This document shows, piece after piece, positions 33,821 to 42,866 of a DNA stretch of 64,000 bases (its first letter is position 1; each line of letters opens with the position of its first letter). The notes below the pieces were generated by a model. It was not told the DNA's origin and searched no databases. It worked only from the letters and a program-made list of their open reading frames with translations. The DNA is from Pseudomonas sp. LS-2. GTDB taxonomy: Bacteria > Pseudomonadota > Gammaproteobacteria > Pseudomonadales > Pseudomonadaceae. A program made the position numbers and the translations under genes. The DNA lies in contig NZ_QXTJ01000045.1 of assembly GCF_003605735.1 (NCBI RefSeq), forward strand, positions 88,223 through 152,222, given 5' to 3'.

Positions 33821-34321
33821 GCGAAAAAGGGTCCATCCTGCCCGCCGGAAGCGACCTGCACAGGTCGGCGGAGGTCGAGTATCCCACTGAAGGAGCGGGA
33901 ATGCGCTTCGACATCCGGAAAAGGTGTCAATGTAGTGCAAACGGGGCAGTTCGCCAACGAATCACCCATCGGCGGTGCACAGGCCTTTATCCCGATCCGG
34001 TTCGCCCGGCGCATGGGGGGCGGCATCTCGTCAGAAACTCCCTCCGCTCCCGGTACGGTGTGACGTCCACACCCTCACCATCGACGTGATAAATATTTCT
34101 GTCTTCCCGGTCGAACTGACCACTGGGCGCCACGCACGGGTTTAGACCAACGTTTAGCCTGCGGCAGGGTGCCGCATCAGTGGTCACGCGGTATACTGCC
34201 GCGCCTTTTCCTGCCGCGGCGCCGAGCGCTGATCGAGCCGAAGGCCGTTTGCGCGGGGGCCTGACCGTATCCCGCGCAAGCCGCCCCATATAATGTTCCC
34301 GCCTGATAAAGGAGAACGCCC
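33821..34321. promoter_or_regulatory. sadC-fumA divergent intergenic region
   Basis: About 500 bases without a supported gene. A good -10 element TATACT lies at 34192-34197, about 125 bases before fumA, without a clear -35. A GCGGCA/TGCCGC inverted repeat sits just upstream at 34161-34175. A ribosome site AAGGAG precedes fumA. I see no classical Fur box. Confidence 0.4.
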
Positions 34322-35845
34322 ATGACCGTGATCAAGCAAGATGACCTGATTCAGAGCGTCGCTGACGCCCTGCAGTTCATTTCCTACTACCATCCCGTGG
34401 ACTTCATCCAGGCCATGCACGAGGCTTACCTGCGTGAAGAATCGCCTGCTGCGCGCGACTCCATGGCTCAGATTCTCATCAACTCGCGCATGTGCGCCAT
34501 CGGCCATCGTCCGATCTGCCAGGACACCGGCATCGTCACCGTCTTCGTACGTGTCGGTATGGACGTGCGCTGGGATGGCGCCACCATGGGCCTGGACGAC
34601 ATGATCAACGAAGGCGTTCGTCGCGCCTACAATCTGCCGGAAAACGTCCTGCGTGCCTCGATCCTCGCCGACCCGGCAGGCGCTCGCAAGAACACCAAGG
34701 ACAACACCCCGGCCGTCATCCACTACTCCATCGTTCCGGGTAACACCGTGGAAGTGGACGTCGCAGCCAAGGGCGGCGGCTCGGAAAACAAATCGAAGAT
34801 GGCCATGCTCAACCCGTCCGACTCGATCGTTGACTGGGTGCTCAAGACCGTTCCAACCATGGGCGCGGGCTGGTGCCCACCGGGCATGCTCGGCATCGGC
34901 ATCGGCGGCACCGCCGAGAAGGCTGCGGTCATGGCCAAGGAAGTCCTGATGGAGTCCATCGACATTCACGAGCTCAAGGCTCGCGGTCCGTCGAACCGTC
35001 TGGAAGAAATGCGTCTGGAGCTGTTCGAGAAGGTCAACCAGCTGGGCATCGGCGCTCAGGGCCTGGGCGGCCTGACCACGGTACTCGACGTCAAGATCAT
35101 GGACTACCCGACCCACGCAGCCTCCCTGCCGGTCTGCATGATCCCTAACTGCGCCGCCACCCGTCACGCGCACTTCGTGCTCGACGGTTCGGGTCCTGCG
35201 TCGCTGGAAGCGCCACCGCTGGACGCCTACCCGGAAATCGTCTGGGAAGCCGGTCCTTCGGCTCGCCGCGTCAACCTCGACACCCTGACCCCAGAAGAAG
35301 TGCAAAGCTGGAAGCCGGGCGAGACCGTTCTGCTCAATGGCAAGATGCTCACCGGCCGCGACGCTGCGCACAAGCGCATGGTCGAGATGCTGAACAAGGG
35401 CGAAACCCTGCCGGTGGATCTGAAGGGTCGTTTCATCTATTACGTCGGCCCGGTCGATCCGGTCGGTGACGAAGTCGTGGGGCCAGCCGGTCCGACCACC
35501 GCCACGCGTATGGACAAGTTCACCCGCCAGATCCTCGAACAAACCGGCCTGCTGGGCATGATCGGCAAATCCGAGCGCGGTCCGACCGCCATCGAAGCGA
35601 TCAAGGACAACAAAGCCGTTTATCTGATGGCCGTCGGCGGAGCTGCTTACCTGGTCGCTCAGGCGATCAAGAAATCGCAGGTCCTGGCATTCCCTGAACT
35701 GGGCATGGAAGCGATCTACGAGTTCGACGTCAAAGACATGCCGGTCACTGTCGCGGTCGACAGCAAGGGCGAGTCGGTACACATCACAGGTCCTGCCATC
35801 TGGCAGAAGAAGATCAGTGAGAGCCTGGCGGTAGAAGTGCAGTAA
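34322..35845 (+). CDS. fumA: Class I fumarate hydratase ([4Fe-4S])
   Basis: Interconverts fumarate and malate in the TCA cycle; oxygen-sensitive iron-sulfur enzyme. The 507-residue protein has the alpha-like N-terminal region with the CQDTG motif, cluster-ligand cysteines including IPNCAATRH, and the beta-like C-terminal swivelling domain (GKMLTGRDAAHKR, GPTTATRMD). A strong AAGGAG ribosome site lies 7 bases before the ATG. Followed by a terminator, so monocistronic. Confidence 0.95.
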   Translation: MTVIKQDDLIQSVADALQFISYYHPVDFIQAMHEAYLREESPAARDSMAQILINSRMCAIGHRPICQDTGIVTVFVRVGMDVRWDGATMGLDDMINEGVRRAYNLPENVLRASILADPAGARKNTKDNTPAVIHYSIVPGNTVEVDVAAKGGGSENKSKMAMLNPSDSIVDWVLKTVPTMGAGWCPPGMLGIGIGGTAEKAAVMAKEVLMESIDIHELKARGPSNRLEEMRLELFEKVNQLGIGAQGLGGLTTVLDVKIMDYPTHAASLPVCMIPNCAATRHAHFVLDGSGPASLEAPPLDAYPEIVWEAGPSARRVNLDTLTPEEVQSWKPGETVLLNGKMLTGRDAAHKRMVEMLNKGETLPVDLKGRFIYYVGPVDPVGDEVVGPAGPTTATRMDKFTRQILEQTGLLGMIGKSERGPTAIEAIKDNKAVYLMAVGGAAYLVAQAIKKSQVLAFPELGMEAIYEFDVKDMPVTVAVDSKGESVHITGPAIWQKKISESLAVEVQ

Positions 35846-35862
35846 GCACCTCTATGCCAACG

Positions 35863-35893
35863 AAAAGCCCGGCCATCGTGCCGGGCTTTTTTT
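35863..35893 (+). terminator. fumA terminator
   Basis: Stem AAAAGCCCGGC/GCCGGGCTTTT with a 6-base loop followed by further Ts, 18 bases after the fumA stop. Confidence 0.93.
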
Positions 35894-35953
35894 CGCCGCC
35901 AGCGCGCCTGTGTCGATCAAGGCCACCCGTTCCAGAACTTAACGCGATAGCGA

Positions 35954-36277
35954 TTATCGCGAATGCTCAGCGCTCGCGCCGCCGCCACGGACCAGACTCA
36001 AGGGTGTGGCGAACGCCCTGTGCTGACTCAGGTAACGCATGCAACTGACTCGCAGGAACGAGGCGAAATTCACCACCTCACCCCGGTAATCCATGACCTC
36101 TTCGTAGAGCTTGCTGATCAGTTGGTTGGTGGTAAGACCGTCATGTCCGGCGATCTCCGCGAGGATGTCCCAGAACTGGTTTTCCAGGCGCAGCGTCGTC
36201 ACAACGCCGCAGATGCGCAGCGAGCGCGAGCGGGATTCGTAGAGGATGGGATCGGCTTTTACGTAGAGTTCGCACAT
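35954..36277 (-). CDS. Ribbon-helix-helix domain protein
   Basis: A 107-residue protein with an RHH_4-type fold: the strand VVTTLRLENQFWDILAEIAG is followed by a helix starting TTNQLISKLYEEV. Probably a small DNA-binding regulator; the target is unknown. The ATG at 36277 has GGAGG 8 bases upstream, favouring it over a TTG two codons earlier. It lies 16 bases downstream of the DJ-1/PfpI gene on the same strand, so the two are likely co-transcribed. Confidence 0.8.
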   Translation of the reverse strand: MCELYVKADPILYESRSRSLRICGVVTTLRLENQFWDILAEIAGHDGLTTNQLISKLYEEVMDYRGEVVNFASFLRVSCMRYLSQHRAFATPLSLVRGGGASAEHSR

Positions 36278-36293
36278 GGTCAAACCTCCCCTG

Positions 36294-36875
36294 TCAAAGA
36301 ATGATCTGAGTGCCCAGCAGCTTCAGAAACGCAGCCAGCCAAGCTGGATGCGCAGGCCACGCAGGACCGGTCACCAGATTGCCGTCGGTGTGCGCCTGGT
36401 CCATGCCGATCTCGACATATTCGCCACCGGCCAACCGGACTTCCGGTGCACAGGCCGGATACGCGCTGAGCGACTTGCCCTTGAGTACGCCAGTTTCGGC
36501 GAGCAACTGAGGCCCGTGGCAGACGGCGGCGATGGGTTTGTTGTCACGACCGAACTCACGGACCAGCTCCAGGACTTTCTGATTCAGACGCAGGTATTCC
36601 GGCGAGCGCCCGCCGGGCACCAGCAATGCGTCGTAGTCCGCGGATTTCACGCTGTCGAAATCGAAGTTCAGTCCAAAGTTGTGGCCGCGTTTTTCGCTGT
36701 AGGTCTGATCGCCTTCGAAGTCATGAATGGCCGTGCGGATCACATCGCCCTTCTTCTTGCCGGGGCAGACTGCGTGCACCGTATGGCCGACCATCTGCAA
36801 AGCCTGAAACGGCACCATCACTTCATAGTCTTCGACGTAATCGCCGACCAGCATGAGAATTTTCTTGGCAGCCAT
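36294..36875 (-). CDS. DJ-1/PfpI-family protein
   Basis: A 193-residue glutamine-amidotransferase-fold protein of the DJ-1/PfpI superfamily, members of which act as proteases, chaperones or glyoxalase/deglycase-like stress enzymes. The nucleophile cysteine is in AAVCHGPQ, next to the His typical of the family; DYVEDYEVMVP marks the N-terminus and LLVPGGRSPEY the central strand. The ATG at 36875 has GGAGAGG upstream. Exact activity cannot be read from sequence. Confidence 0.87.
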   Translation of the reverse strand: MAAKKILMLVGDYVEDYEVMVPFQALQMVGHTVHAVCPGKKKGDVIRTAIHDFEGDQTYSEKRGHNFGLNFDFDSVKSADYDALLVPGGRSPEYLRLNQKVLELVREFGRDNKPIAAVCHGPQLLAETGVLKGKSLSAYPACAPEVRLAGGEYVEIGMDQAHTDGNLVTGPAWPAHPAWLAAFLKLLGTQIIL

Positions 36876-37057
36876 TATCGATCCTCTCCAATGAGACATG
36901 GGTTTGATGCCGGTCAGTATCGGCCAGCGTCAAGGGGACGGGTAACAGCCTAGTACTACAGCAAGAGCACGTGGGTACGTGTCGGACGTATGGGGCCGTT
37001 CATCGGTGGCCAGGCTAACTGAACAATGGGAAACGCAGGCGTCGCCACGGGCTTCAA

Positions 37058-38215
37058 CTAACCACGCCGATCCAGCGCATTGACCACCAACCGATCCACC
37101 CACCCCCAGAGGCGCTGCTTTACACGCCGCCAAAGGGGGCGGGACCGCCAGTCTTCCAGGCTCACCTCGGCGCTGACCAGAAAGTCCCGCTCGAAACTCT
37201 TGGTCACTGCCAGCGTCAGCCCCGGGTCGATGGCTTCCAGATTCGCCTCCAGATTGAAGCGCAGGTTCCAGTGGTCGAAGTTGCAGGAGCCGATGCTGAC
37301 CCAATCATCCACCAGCACCATTTTCAGGTGCAGAAAGCACGGCTGGTATTCGAAGATTTTCACCCCGGCCCTGAGCAGTTTCGGGTAGTAGCGATGACCG
37401 GCGTAACGCACCGAGGGGTGATCGGTGCGTGGGCCGGTGAGCAGCAAGCGCACGTCGACGCCACGGGCAGCGGCACGGCGCAGTGCGCGACGGACTTTCC
37501 AGGTCGGCAAAAAGTACGGGGTCGCCAGCCAGATGCGCTTTTGACTCGTATAAAGCGCACGCACCAACGATTGAAGGATGTCGCGATGCTGGCGTGAGTC
37601 GGCGTAAGCGACGCGACCGAAACCGTGGCCGCTGACGGGGGCTTTGGGCAACCGTGGCAGACCGAAGTTTTGCGCAGGTCGCCAGGCGCGACGGCGAGCA
37701 TTGGCGTGAAACTGGCGATCAAACAAGGCTTGCCAGTCGAGCACCAGCGGGCCACGGATTTCGACCATCACTTCGTGCCATTCGCTGGTGTCCTGATCCG
37801 GGCGCCAGAACTCGTCCGTCACCCCCGTTCCTCCGACTACCGCCAGCGCCTTGTCCACCAGCAGCAGTTTGCGGTGGTCACGGTAAAGATTGCGCAGGCC
37901 TCGGCGCCAGTGAACGCGATTGTAGAAACGCAGAATGACGCCCGCTTCAGTCAGGCGGTTGCGCAGGCTCAGAGTGAAGGCCAGCGAGCCGAAATCGTCG
38001 AACAGGCAACGCACGATCACGCCGCGTTTCGCTGCATCGACCAGCGCCTGGACCACCGCTTCGGCGCAGACCCCCGCCTCCACCAGATACAGCTCCAGCT
38101 CCACTTGCTGCTGCGCGCCCTCGATGGCGGCAATCATGCGTGGGAAGAACGCAGGGCCGTCGATCATCAGGTCGAACTGGTTGTCGTCACGCCACGGGAA
38201 GATCGCGCCTCTCAT
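37058..38215 (-). CDS. clsB: Phospholipase D-superfamily protein, cardiolipin synthase (ClsB-like)
   Basis: A 385-residue protein with two HKD catalytic motifs: HRKLLLVDKALAVVGGTG near residue 114 and HLKMVLVDDWVSIGSCNFD near 296. It lacks the N-terminal transmembrane pair of ClsA, so it fits the ClsB/ClsC group making cardiolipin at the membrane surface. A general phospholipase D role cannot be excluded. Two bases separate it from the upstream YceI gene, so they form an operon. Confidence 0.82.
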   Translation of the reverse strand: MRGAIFPWRDDNQFDLMIDGPAFFPRMIAAIEGAQQQVELELYLVEAGVCAEAVVQALVDAAKRGVIVRCLFDDFGSLAFTLSLRNRLTEAGVILRFYNRVHWRRGLRNLYRDHRKLLLVDKALAVVGGTGVTDEFWRPDQDTSEWHEVMVEIRGPLVLDWQALFDRQFHANARRRAWRPAQNFGLPRLPKAPVSGHGFGRVAYADSRQHRDILQSLVRALYTSQKRIWLATPYFLPTWKVRRALRRAAARGVDVRLLLTGPRTDHPSVRYAGHRYYPKLLRAGVKIFEYQPCFLHLKMVLVDDWVSIGSCNFDHWNLRFNLEANLEAIDPGLTLAVTKSFERDFLVSAEVSLEDWRSRPLWRRVKQRLWGWVDRLVVNALDRRG

Positions 38216-38217
38216 GC

Positions 38218-38799
38218 TCAGCGCGCCGTGAAGATCAAGACAGCGCCCACCGGCACCGAGAATCCGATGGCCGAGAGGCCGGCGACCTTGCGCAGCCCCT
38301 CAAGCCCCGATAGCAAGCCGAAGTCCTCGGCGTGTAGCACCAGCGGCTCGAGCGTTACCACTTGAAAGCGTCTGTCGTCGAGTCGCGTCGCGAGCAACTC
38401 GGCGTTGTAGCTTTGCGACTGCCCATGCATCTGCACTTTCAACGGAAGCCGCAATTCCAGTTGCGCGCCGGGGGCCAGCGCGTTGATCGGACGCATGTCC
38501 AGTTGCGCAGTAATGCGTGCTTCCGGGAATTGCTTGATGTCGAACAATTGCCTGCGCAAGCGCTCGTCACGCAACGGAATACCGGTGTTCACTGAATCCA
38601 GCTCGACCTCAAGTTCTGCGACGCCTTTGGGGTCGACCTTGCCGTGCAGATTGAGGAAGCGATGGACTTCCGAGATGTCAGCGTTCTTGGTGGAGATGAA
38701 CGAAAGCCGTGACGATTCGTTATCCAGATACCAGTTCGCCTGAGCAGGCAGCGCAAGCACGGCGAGCGATGCCAGCAACGGGCGGAGGAAAGTGGGCAT
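38218..38799 (-). CDS. YceI-family periplasmic lipid-binding-like protein
   Basis: A 193-residue secreted protein. The signal peptide (LLASLAVLALPAQA, cleavage before NWYLD) is followed by the YceI beta-barrel, including SRLSFISTKNADISEVHRF and DIKQFPEARITAQL. YceI proteins bind polyisoprenoid or amphiphilic ligands. Location beside a cardiolipin-synthase-like gene suggests a lipid context (inference). Confidence 0.88.
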   Translation of the reverse strand: MPTFLRPLLASLAVLALPAQANWYLDNESSRLSFISTKNADISEVHRFLNLHGKVDPKGVAELEVELDSVNTGIPLRDERLRRQLFDIKQFPEARITAQLDMRPINALAPGAQLELRLPLKVQMHGQSQSYNAELLATRLDDRRFQVVTLEPLVLHAEDFGLLSGLEGLRKVAGLSAIGFSVPVGAVLIFTAR

Positions 38800-38871
38800 G
38801 AAAACTCCAGAGGCGCGATTGAGGCAACCTTATCCGGCTGTCAGACCGCAGGCAAATCGGTACGTTCGCCC

Positions 38872-39210
38872 TCACGGCGCTGGAGGCAGCAAGCGACAGC
38901 CCTGACGTTGGCCCTGCCATTGCGCAGTGCTTTGGCGTCCCATGCCCGTTGCGGTAATGCGCTTGTCGCTCAGGCTCTCGCTCAACGTACTTGGCAGCCA
39001 CTGTTTCACATAGCGCTGACAGTCGTCCGCCGGGTTGTTCATCACATAACGGCACGAACAATATTCCTTGGCGGTGTAGGCGCTGATGATGCTCGGGAAG
39101 GCGAATAACTGAACGCGCCAGACCCAGATCACAGCGCAGAGGCACAGCAACACCAGGATCGCGAAACTGCCGAACGGACGGCGCCGAATGAAGCTTGGGT
39201 GCGAACTCAT
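38872..39210 (-). CDS. Hypothetical membrane-anchored protein (112 aa)
   Basis: A short protein with one N-terminal transmembrane helix (FGSFAILVLLCLCAVIWVW) and a small extracytoplasmic domain containing several cysteines (YCSCRYV, NPADDCQRYV, QGCRLLPP) that could form disulfides. The ATG overlaps the stop of the serine hydrolase gene (ATGA), so it is coupled to that enzyme and may assist it in the periplasm. No family recognised. Confidence 0.7.
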   Translation of the reverse strand: MSSHPSFIRRRPFGSFAILVLLCLCAVIWVWRVQLFAFPSIISAYTAKEYCSCRYVMNNPADDCQRYVKQWLPSTLSESLSDKRITATGMGRQSTAQWQGQRQGCRLLPPAP

Positions 39211-40295
39211 TGAGCGCCCTCTCCGATCACGGCTTTCAAGGCCAGTTTGAGCAACTGGTTGTGATCGTACGTCCCGTCGCGGTCATCGGCGTAACGCACG
39301 ATCACCAGATTCGCGCTGGGGATCACATACAGCGCCTGCCCCCAATGACCGAGCCCGGCGAAGGTGTCGGGCGGTGCATCCGGCCATGGGCCAGGCTTGC
39401 CGTCTGCGTTCTTGTTCAACCACCACTGCCCGCCCGGCGCCTCGTTGGTTGGCGTCTGCGACGTGAACGGGGTGAGGTTGAAATCGACCCAGGCTTTGGG
39501 CAGCAACTGCCGATCCTGCCAACGCCCGCCACGCTGCATCAGCAAGCCGATGCGCGCCAGATCGCGGGCAGTCATGTAGGCATAGGACGAGCCGACGAAG
39601 GTGCCTGCTCCGTCGGTCTCCCATGTCGCGCTGGTGATGCCCAGTGGATCGAACAGCGCCGTCCAGGGGTAATCGGCATAGGCCGTTTCGCCGACCATGC
39701 CCTTCAGCGCGGCGGCCAGAACCGTGCTGTCACCGCTGGAATAGCAATAAGAGGTGCCGGGGGCACTGGCAACGCGGTGTTCGGCGGTGAAGCGCGCCAT
39801 GTCATCACGACCTCGGGTGTAGAGCATCGCCACCACCGACGAGTTGAGCGGCGCATATTCGTAATCCTCCTGCCAGTCCAGACCCGATGCCCAGTGCAGC
39901 AAATCCTGAATCCTGATGTCTGGGTGTGCGCTGAACGGCGGGTAGAAACGCGCGACAGGGTCGTCGAGCTTGAACCGCCCTTCGCCGAATGCCACGCCCA
40001 TCACCGTCGCGAGAATGCTTTTGCTGATCGACCAGGTCAGGTGAGGCGTCTGGGCATTGGTCGCCCCGGCGTAGCGTTCGTAAACCCGTTCGCCATTACG
40101 AATGATCAACAGCGCATCGGTGCGAATGCCTTTGCGCGCCTGCTCGTCTCGAGGTGGGAAGGCATACGCCTCAAGGTCCTTGAGTGCCGTTGTGCGCGCG
40201 AGTGGCTGTATGGGCCACTGGTCGTCCGGCCAGGTTTGGGCGGTGGCGCACGACGCGAAGAGCAGGACGCAGAGAGTGAACAGCAGACGGCGCAT
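39207..40295 (-). CDS. Beta-lactamase-family serine hydrolase (class C/esterase type)
   Basis: A 362-residue secreted enzyme. The signal peptide MRRLLFTLCVLLFASCATA is followed by a beta-lactamase-fold domain with the SxxK nucleophile in WSISKSILA. A Tyr-x-Ser-type YCYSSGD motif and a late GHWGQ in place of KTG are also visible. It resembles 6-aminohexanoate-dimer hydrolase (NylB)-like enzymes, and drug resistance is not implied. I chose the ATG at 40295 because it begins the signal peptide, though the ribosome site is poor. It is coupled to the small cysteine-rich membrane protein downstream. Confidence 0.86.
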   Translation of the reverse strand: MRRLLFTLCVLLFASCATAQTWPDDQWPIQPLARTTALKDLEAYAFPPRDEQARKGIRTDALLIIRNGERVYERYAGATNAQTPHLTWSISKSILATVMGVAFGEGRFKLDDPVARFYPPFSAHPDIRIQDLLHWASGLDWQEDYEYAPLNSSVVAMLYTRGRDDMARFTAEHRVASAPGTSYCYSSGDSTVLAAALKGMVGETAYADYPWTALFDPLGITSATWETDGAGTFVGSSYAYMTARDLARIGLLMQRGGRWQDRQLLPKAWVDFNLTPFTSQTPTNEAPGGQWWLNKNADGKPGPWPDAPPDTFAGLGHWGQALYVIPSANLVIVRYADDRDGTYDHNQLLKLALKAVIGEGAQ

Positions 40296-40383
40296 ACAAG
40301 AGTCTCGAACGAGGACGGGAACAATGTAGTTGTCATTCGTGACAGCCGCTGTAGAGCACGGTCCGGAGTTTGCCGCAGGCGTT

Positions 40384-40510
40384 GGAGCCTGGCTTGCCGG
40401 CAATTTGCCGGAAACAGGCAGCCGATCCAGACAACCGGGTGTTCCAGATGTACCGCGGTCTCAGGTTTTACTGCCGGTACCCGGCAGATCGCCGACAAGT
40501 CGGGCTCCCA
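40384..40510. repeat. REP/BIME-like inverted pair in the hydrolase-olsB gap
   Basis: GGAGCCTGGCTTGCCGGC at 40384-40401 faces the inverted copy GCCGACAAGTCGGGCTCC at 40491-40508, with inner CCGGCAATTTGCCGG and CTGCCGGTACCCGGCAG palindromes. The 379-base gap 40296-40674 otherwise holds the divergent promoters and no gene. Confidence 0.75.
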
Positions 40511-40674
40511 CGCCTTCGGCAGAAGCTAAAGGAAGCCCCCCTCCCCCTGTCACGCAACCATCACCAAAGCTTAATGGTGGTGACATCGGCCCTCCCTAGC
40601 CTGCACTCGTACAGCAATGCTTCGAATAATTCAGTCGACCGGCCTGGACGAAGGCTGGCCCACGGAGACGCCGC

Positions 40675-41430
40675 ATGACTCAGATCGCCAGTATTCGAGA
40701 CACCCGCTCCGAACGCCGTCTGCAGGCCGAACGCCTGATCGGTCCTCAAGCCCTGCAGGAAGCACAGGCTTTGCGCTTCAGTGTGTTCAGTGGCGAATTC
40801 AATGCAAAGCTCAAGGGCGCCGAACAGGGTCTGGACATCGACGATTACGACGTTCACTGCATGCACATCGGCGTGCGTGATCTCAACAGCGGCAATCTGG
40901 TCGCCACCACTCGCCTGCTGGATCACAAGGCTGCCAACACCCTGGGCCGTTTCTACAGTGAAGAAGAATTCAGCCTCCACGGTCTTGGTCATCTGCAAGG
41001 CCCGATCCTGGAACTGGGTCGCACCTGTGTCGACCCGGCGTACCGCAATGGCGGCACCATCGCGGTGCTGTGGAGCGAGCTGGCCGAAGTCCTCAACGAA
41101 GGTGGTTACAGCTACCTGATGGGCTGCGCCAGCATCCCGATGCAGGATGGCGGCATTCAGGCTCACGCGATCATGCAGCGCCTGCGCGAACGCTACCTGA
41201 GCACTGAACACCTGCGTGCCGAACCGAAAAATCCGCTGCCCAATCTGGACCTCCCCAACAACGTCATCTGTGAGATGCCGCCGCTGCTCAAGGCTTACAT
41301 GCGCCTGGGCGCGAAGATCTGTGGCGAGCCGTGCTGGGATGAAGATTTCCAGGTCGCCGACGTGTTCATCCTGCTCAAGCGCGACGAACTCTGCCCGCGC
41401 TACGCCCGCCACTTCAAGGCGGCCGTGTGA
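40675..41430 (+). CDS. olsB: L-ornithine N-alpha-acyltransferase (3-hydroxyacyl-ACP dependent)
   Basis: Makes lyso-ornithine lipid from ornithine and 3-hydroxyacyl-ACP, the first step to phosphorus-free ornithine lipids. The 251-residue GNAT-fold protein shows LRFSVFSGEFNAKL at the N-terminus, ATTRLLD, GRFYSEEEF and the acetyl-CoA-type loop ELGRTCVDPAYRNGG. Operon partner olsA follows with a one-base overlap (TGATG). Ornithine lipids are often induced when phosphate is low; I see no Pho box I would defend. Confidence 0.9.
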   Translation: MTQIASIRDTRSERRLQAERLIGPQALQEAQALRFSVFSGEFNAKLKGAEQGLDIDDYDVHCMHIGVRDLNSGNLVATTRLLDHKAANTLGRFYSEEEFSLHGLGHLQGPILELGRTCVDPAYRNGGTIAVLWSELAEVLNEGGYSYLMGCASIPMQDGGIQAHAIMQRLRERYLSTEHLRAEPKNPLPNLDLPNNVICEMPPLLKAYMRLGAKICGEPCWDEDFQVADVFILLKRDELCPRYARHFKAAV

Positions 41431-42218
41431 TGAGCACGCTGCGCAGTCATGCGCGAGTCATCCGCGTACTGTGGGTTATCGGTCTGGGCCTGACCATTGC
41501 GGGCACCTTCTCCCTCATGGAGCGCCTGCGCGTCGGCAACTCCATGGCTCGCCGCCAGCGCTGGACGAGCTGGTTCATGGCCCGGCTGACCGCGGCCTTG
41601 CCCTTTCGTGTCACGGTCAGCGGCAAGCTGCCGCCTCAGCCGATGCTGTGGGTGAGCAACCACGTTTCATGGACCGACATTCCGCTGCTGGGCATGCTCG
41701 CTCCGCTGTCGTTTCTGTCCAAGGCCGAAGTGCGCACCTGGCCGGTAGCAGGCTGGTTGGCGCTCAAGGCAGGCACGTTGTTCATACGTCGCGGATCGGG
41801 TGACAGCAAACTGATCCAGAAGCAGATGGGCCAACACCTTCTGGGCAAGCATTCGCTGGTGATTTTTCCGGAAGGCACGACCACAGATGGCCGCAGCCTG
41901 CGCACTTTCCATGGTCGTCTGCTGTCCAGTTCCATTGAAACCGAAGTGCCGGTACAACCCGTAGCGATCCAGTATCTGCGCAACGGGAAGCCCGATCAGA
42001 TTGCGCCATTCATTGGCGATGACGACCTGCTCTCGCACTTGCGCCGCTTGTTCGCCAATGAAGTCAGTGATGTGCATATTCAGTTGCTGGAGCCGATTCC
42101 ATCCCGGGGCAAGGAACGCGCCGCACTGGCGTTCGAAGCCCAGCAGGCGGTGCAGACAGCGCTGTTCGGTGAAGCGGCTCAGTCTGCCGAGGTACGTCCA
42201 GCGGCCAGGGCAGCCTGA
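41430..42218 (+). CDS. olsA: Lyso-ornithine lipid O-acyltransferase
   Basis: Adds the second acyl chain to complete ornithine lipid at the inner membrane. The 262-residue PlsC-like protein has one N-terminal hydrophobic helix, the HX4D motif in SNHVSWTDIPLLG, the FIRRGSGD block and FPEGTT. The start ATG overlaps the olsB stop. The last 40 bases overlap the convergent acpH gene, so the two 3' ends encode protein on both strands. Confidence 0.9.
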   Translation: MSTLRSHARVIRVLWVIGLGLTIAGTFSLMERLRVGNSMARRQRWTSWFMARLTAALPFRVTVSGKLPPQPMLWVSNHVSWTDIPLLGMLAPLSFLSKAEVRTWPVAGWLALKAGTLFIRRGSGDSKLIQKQMGQHLLGKHSLVIFPEGTTTDGRSLRTFHGRLLSSSIETEVPVQPVAIQYLRNGKPDQIAPFIGDDDLLSHLRRLFANEVSDVHIQLLEPIPSRGKERAALAFEAQQAVQTALFGEAAQSAEVRPAARAA

Positions 42219-42775
42219 GCGAATGCCTGAAGTTGTGGATAGAACTCGTTGAAATCCTCGCTCAACGGCCGATAGAGCGCCTGCAGTTCCTGCATGGCGC
42301 CGGCCAGTCCTTCGGGCCGTGACAGGCGTCGGGAGATCCCGGCGAGCGCATCGCCCACCACCTCGAAATCCCGATATGAACCCAGCCAGTCATGAGCGGC
42401 CATACGCGGCGCGATCATCGCCAGGCGCTCAGGCAGTTCAGGTTCGTTCGCCAATACGCGGTAGACCTTTCGCGTGAACGTCTGCAGCGGCACGTCCGAA
42501 TACTGCTCCCAGTCTCGCGCCAGACAATGGTCGAAAAAAACGTCCAGCACGATCCCGGCATAACGCCGACGCTGATCGGGGAATCGCCCCATCGCTTGTT
42601 TGATCAAGGGGTGAGCGTCGGTAAAGGCATCGATGCGCCGATGCAGCCGGATCGCTTCTTCGATATCCGACGGAAACCGCCCCGGCAGCAGCCCTTTGAC
42701 GAAATCGCCGTAAAGGCTGCCGAGCAGTTGGGCGGGTGTCTGACCACCCAGATGGAGGTGTGCGAGGTAATTCAT
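42179..42775 (-). CDS. acpH: Acyl carrier protein phosphodiesterase
   Basis: Removes the 4'-phosphopantetheine group from ACP. The 198-residue protein starts MNYLAHLHLG, as in E. coli AcpH, and carries the HD-type residues in GDFVKG, LHRRIDAFTDAHP and VFFDHCLARDW. I chose the ATG that gives the family N-terminus; an in-frame GTG two codons upstream is possible. Next to olsBA, which use hydroxyacyl-ACP, but convergent with them. Confidence 0.88.
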   Translation of the reverse strand: MNYLAHLHLGGQTPAQLLGSLYGDFVKGLLPGRFPSDIEEAIRLHRRIDAFTDAHPLIKQAMGRFPDQRRRYAGIVLDVFFDHCLARDWEQYSDVPLQTFTRKVYRVLANEPELPERLAMIAPRMAAHDWLGSYRDFEVVGDALAGISRRLSRPEGLAGAMQELQALYRPLSEDFNEFYPQLQAFAQAALAAGRTSAD

Positions 42776-42830
42776 GGCCACCGTTGCCTATGTGCTAGTC
42801 GGCGCAATGTAGCAGACGCCGATCAAGACT

Positions 42831-42866
42831 GTAGGAGCGCGCTTGCCCACAATGGCGGCCTACGCC
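42831..42866. repeat. Decayed REP fragment
   Basis: GTAGGAGCGCGCTTGCCCAC with a GGCGGCCTAC tail resembles the GTAGGAGC-type Pseudomonas REP but lacks a clean inverted arm. It lies just upstream of the arsR operator region. Confidence 0.45.

Noticed and set aside
34184..35782. Long minus-strand open frame of 532 codons opposite fumA
   Set aside because: Mirror frame of fumA with biased Arg/His/Asp composition and no motif.
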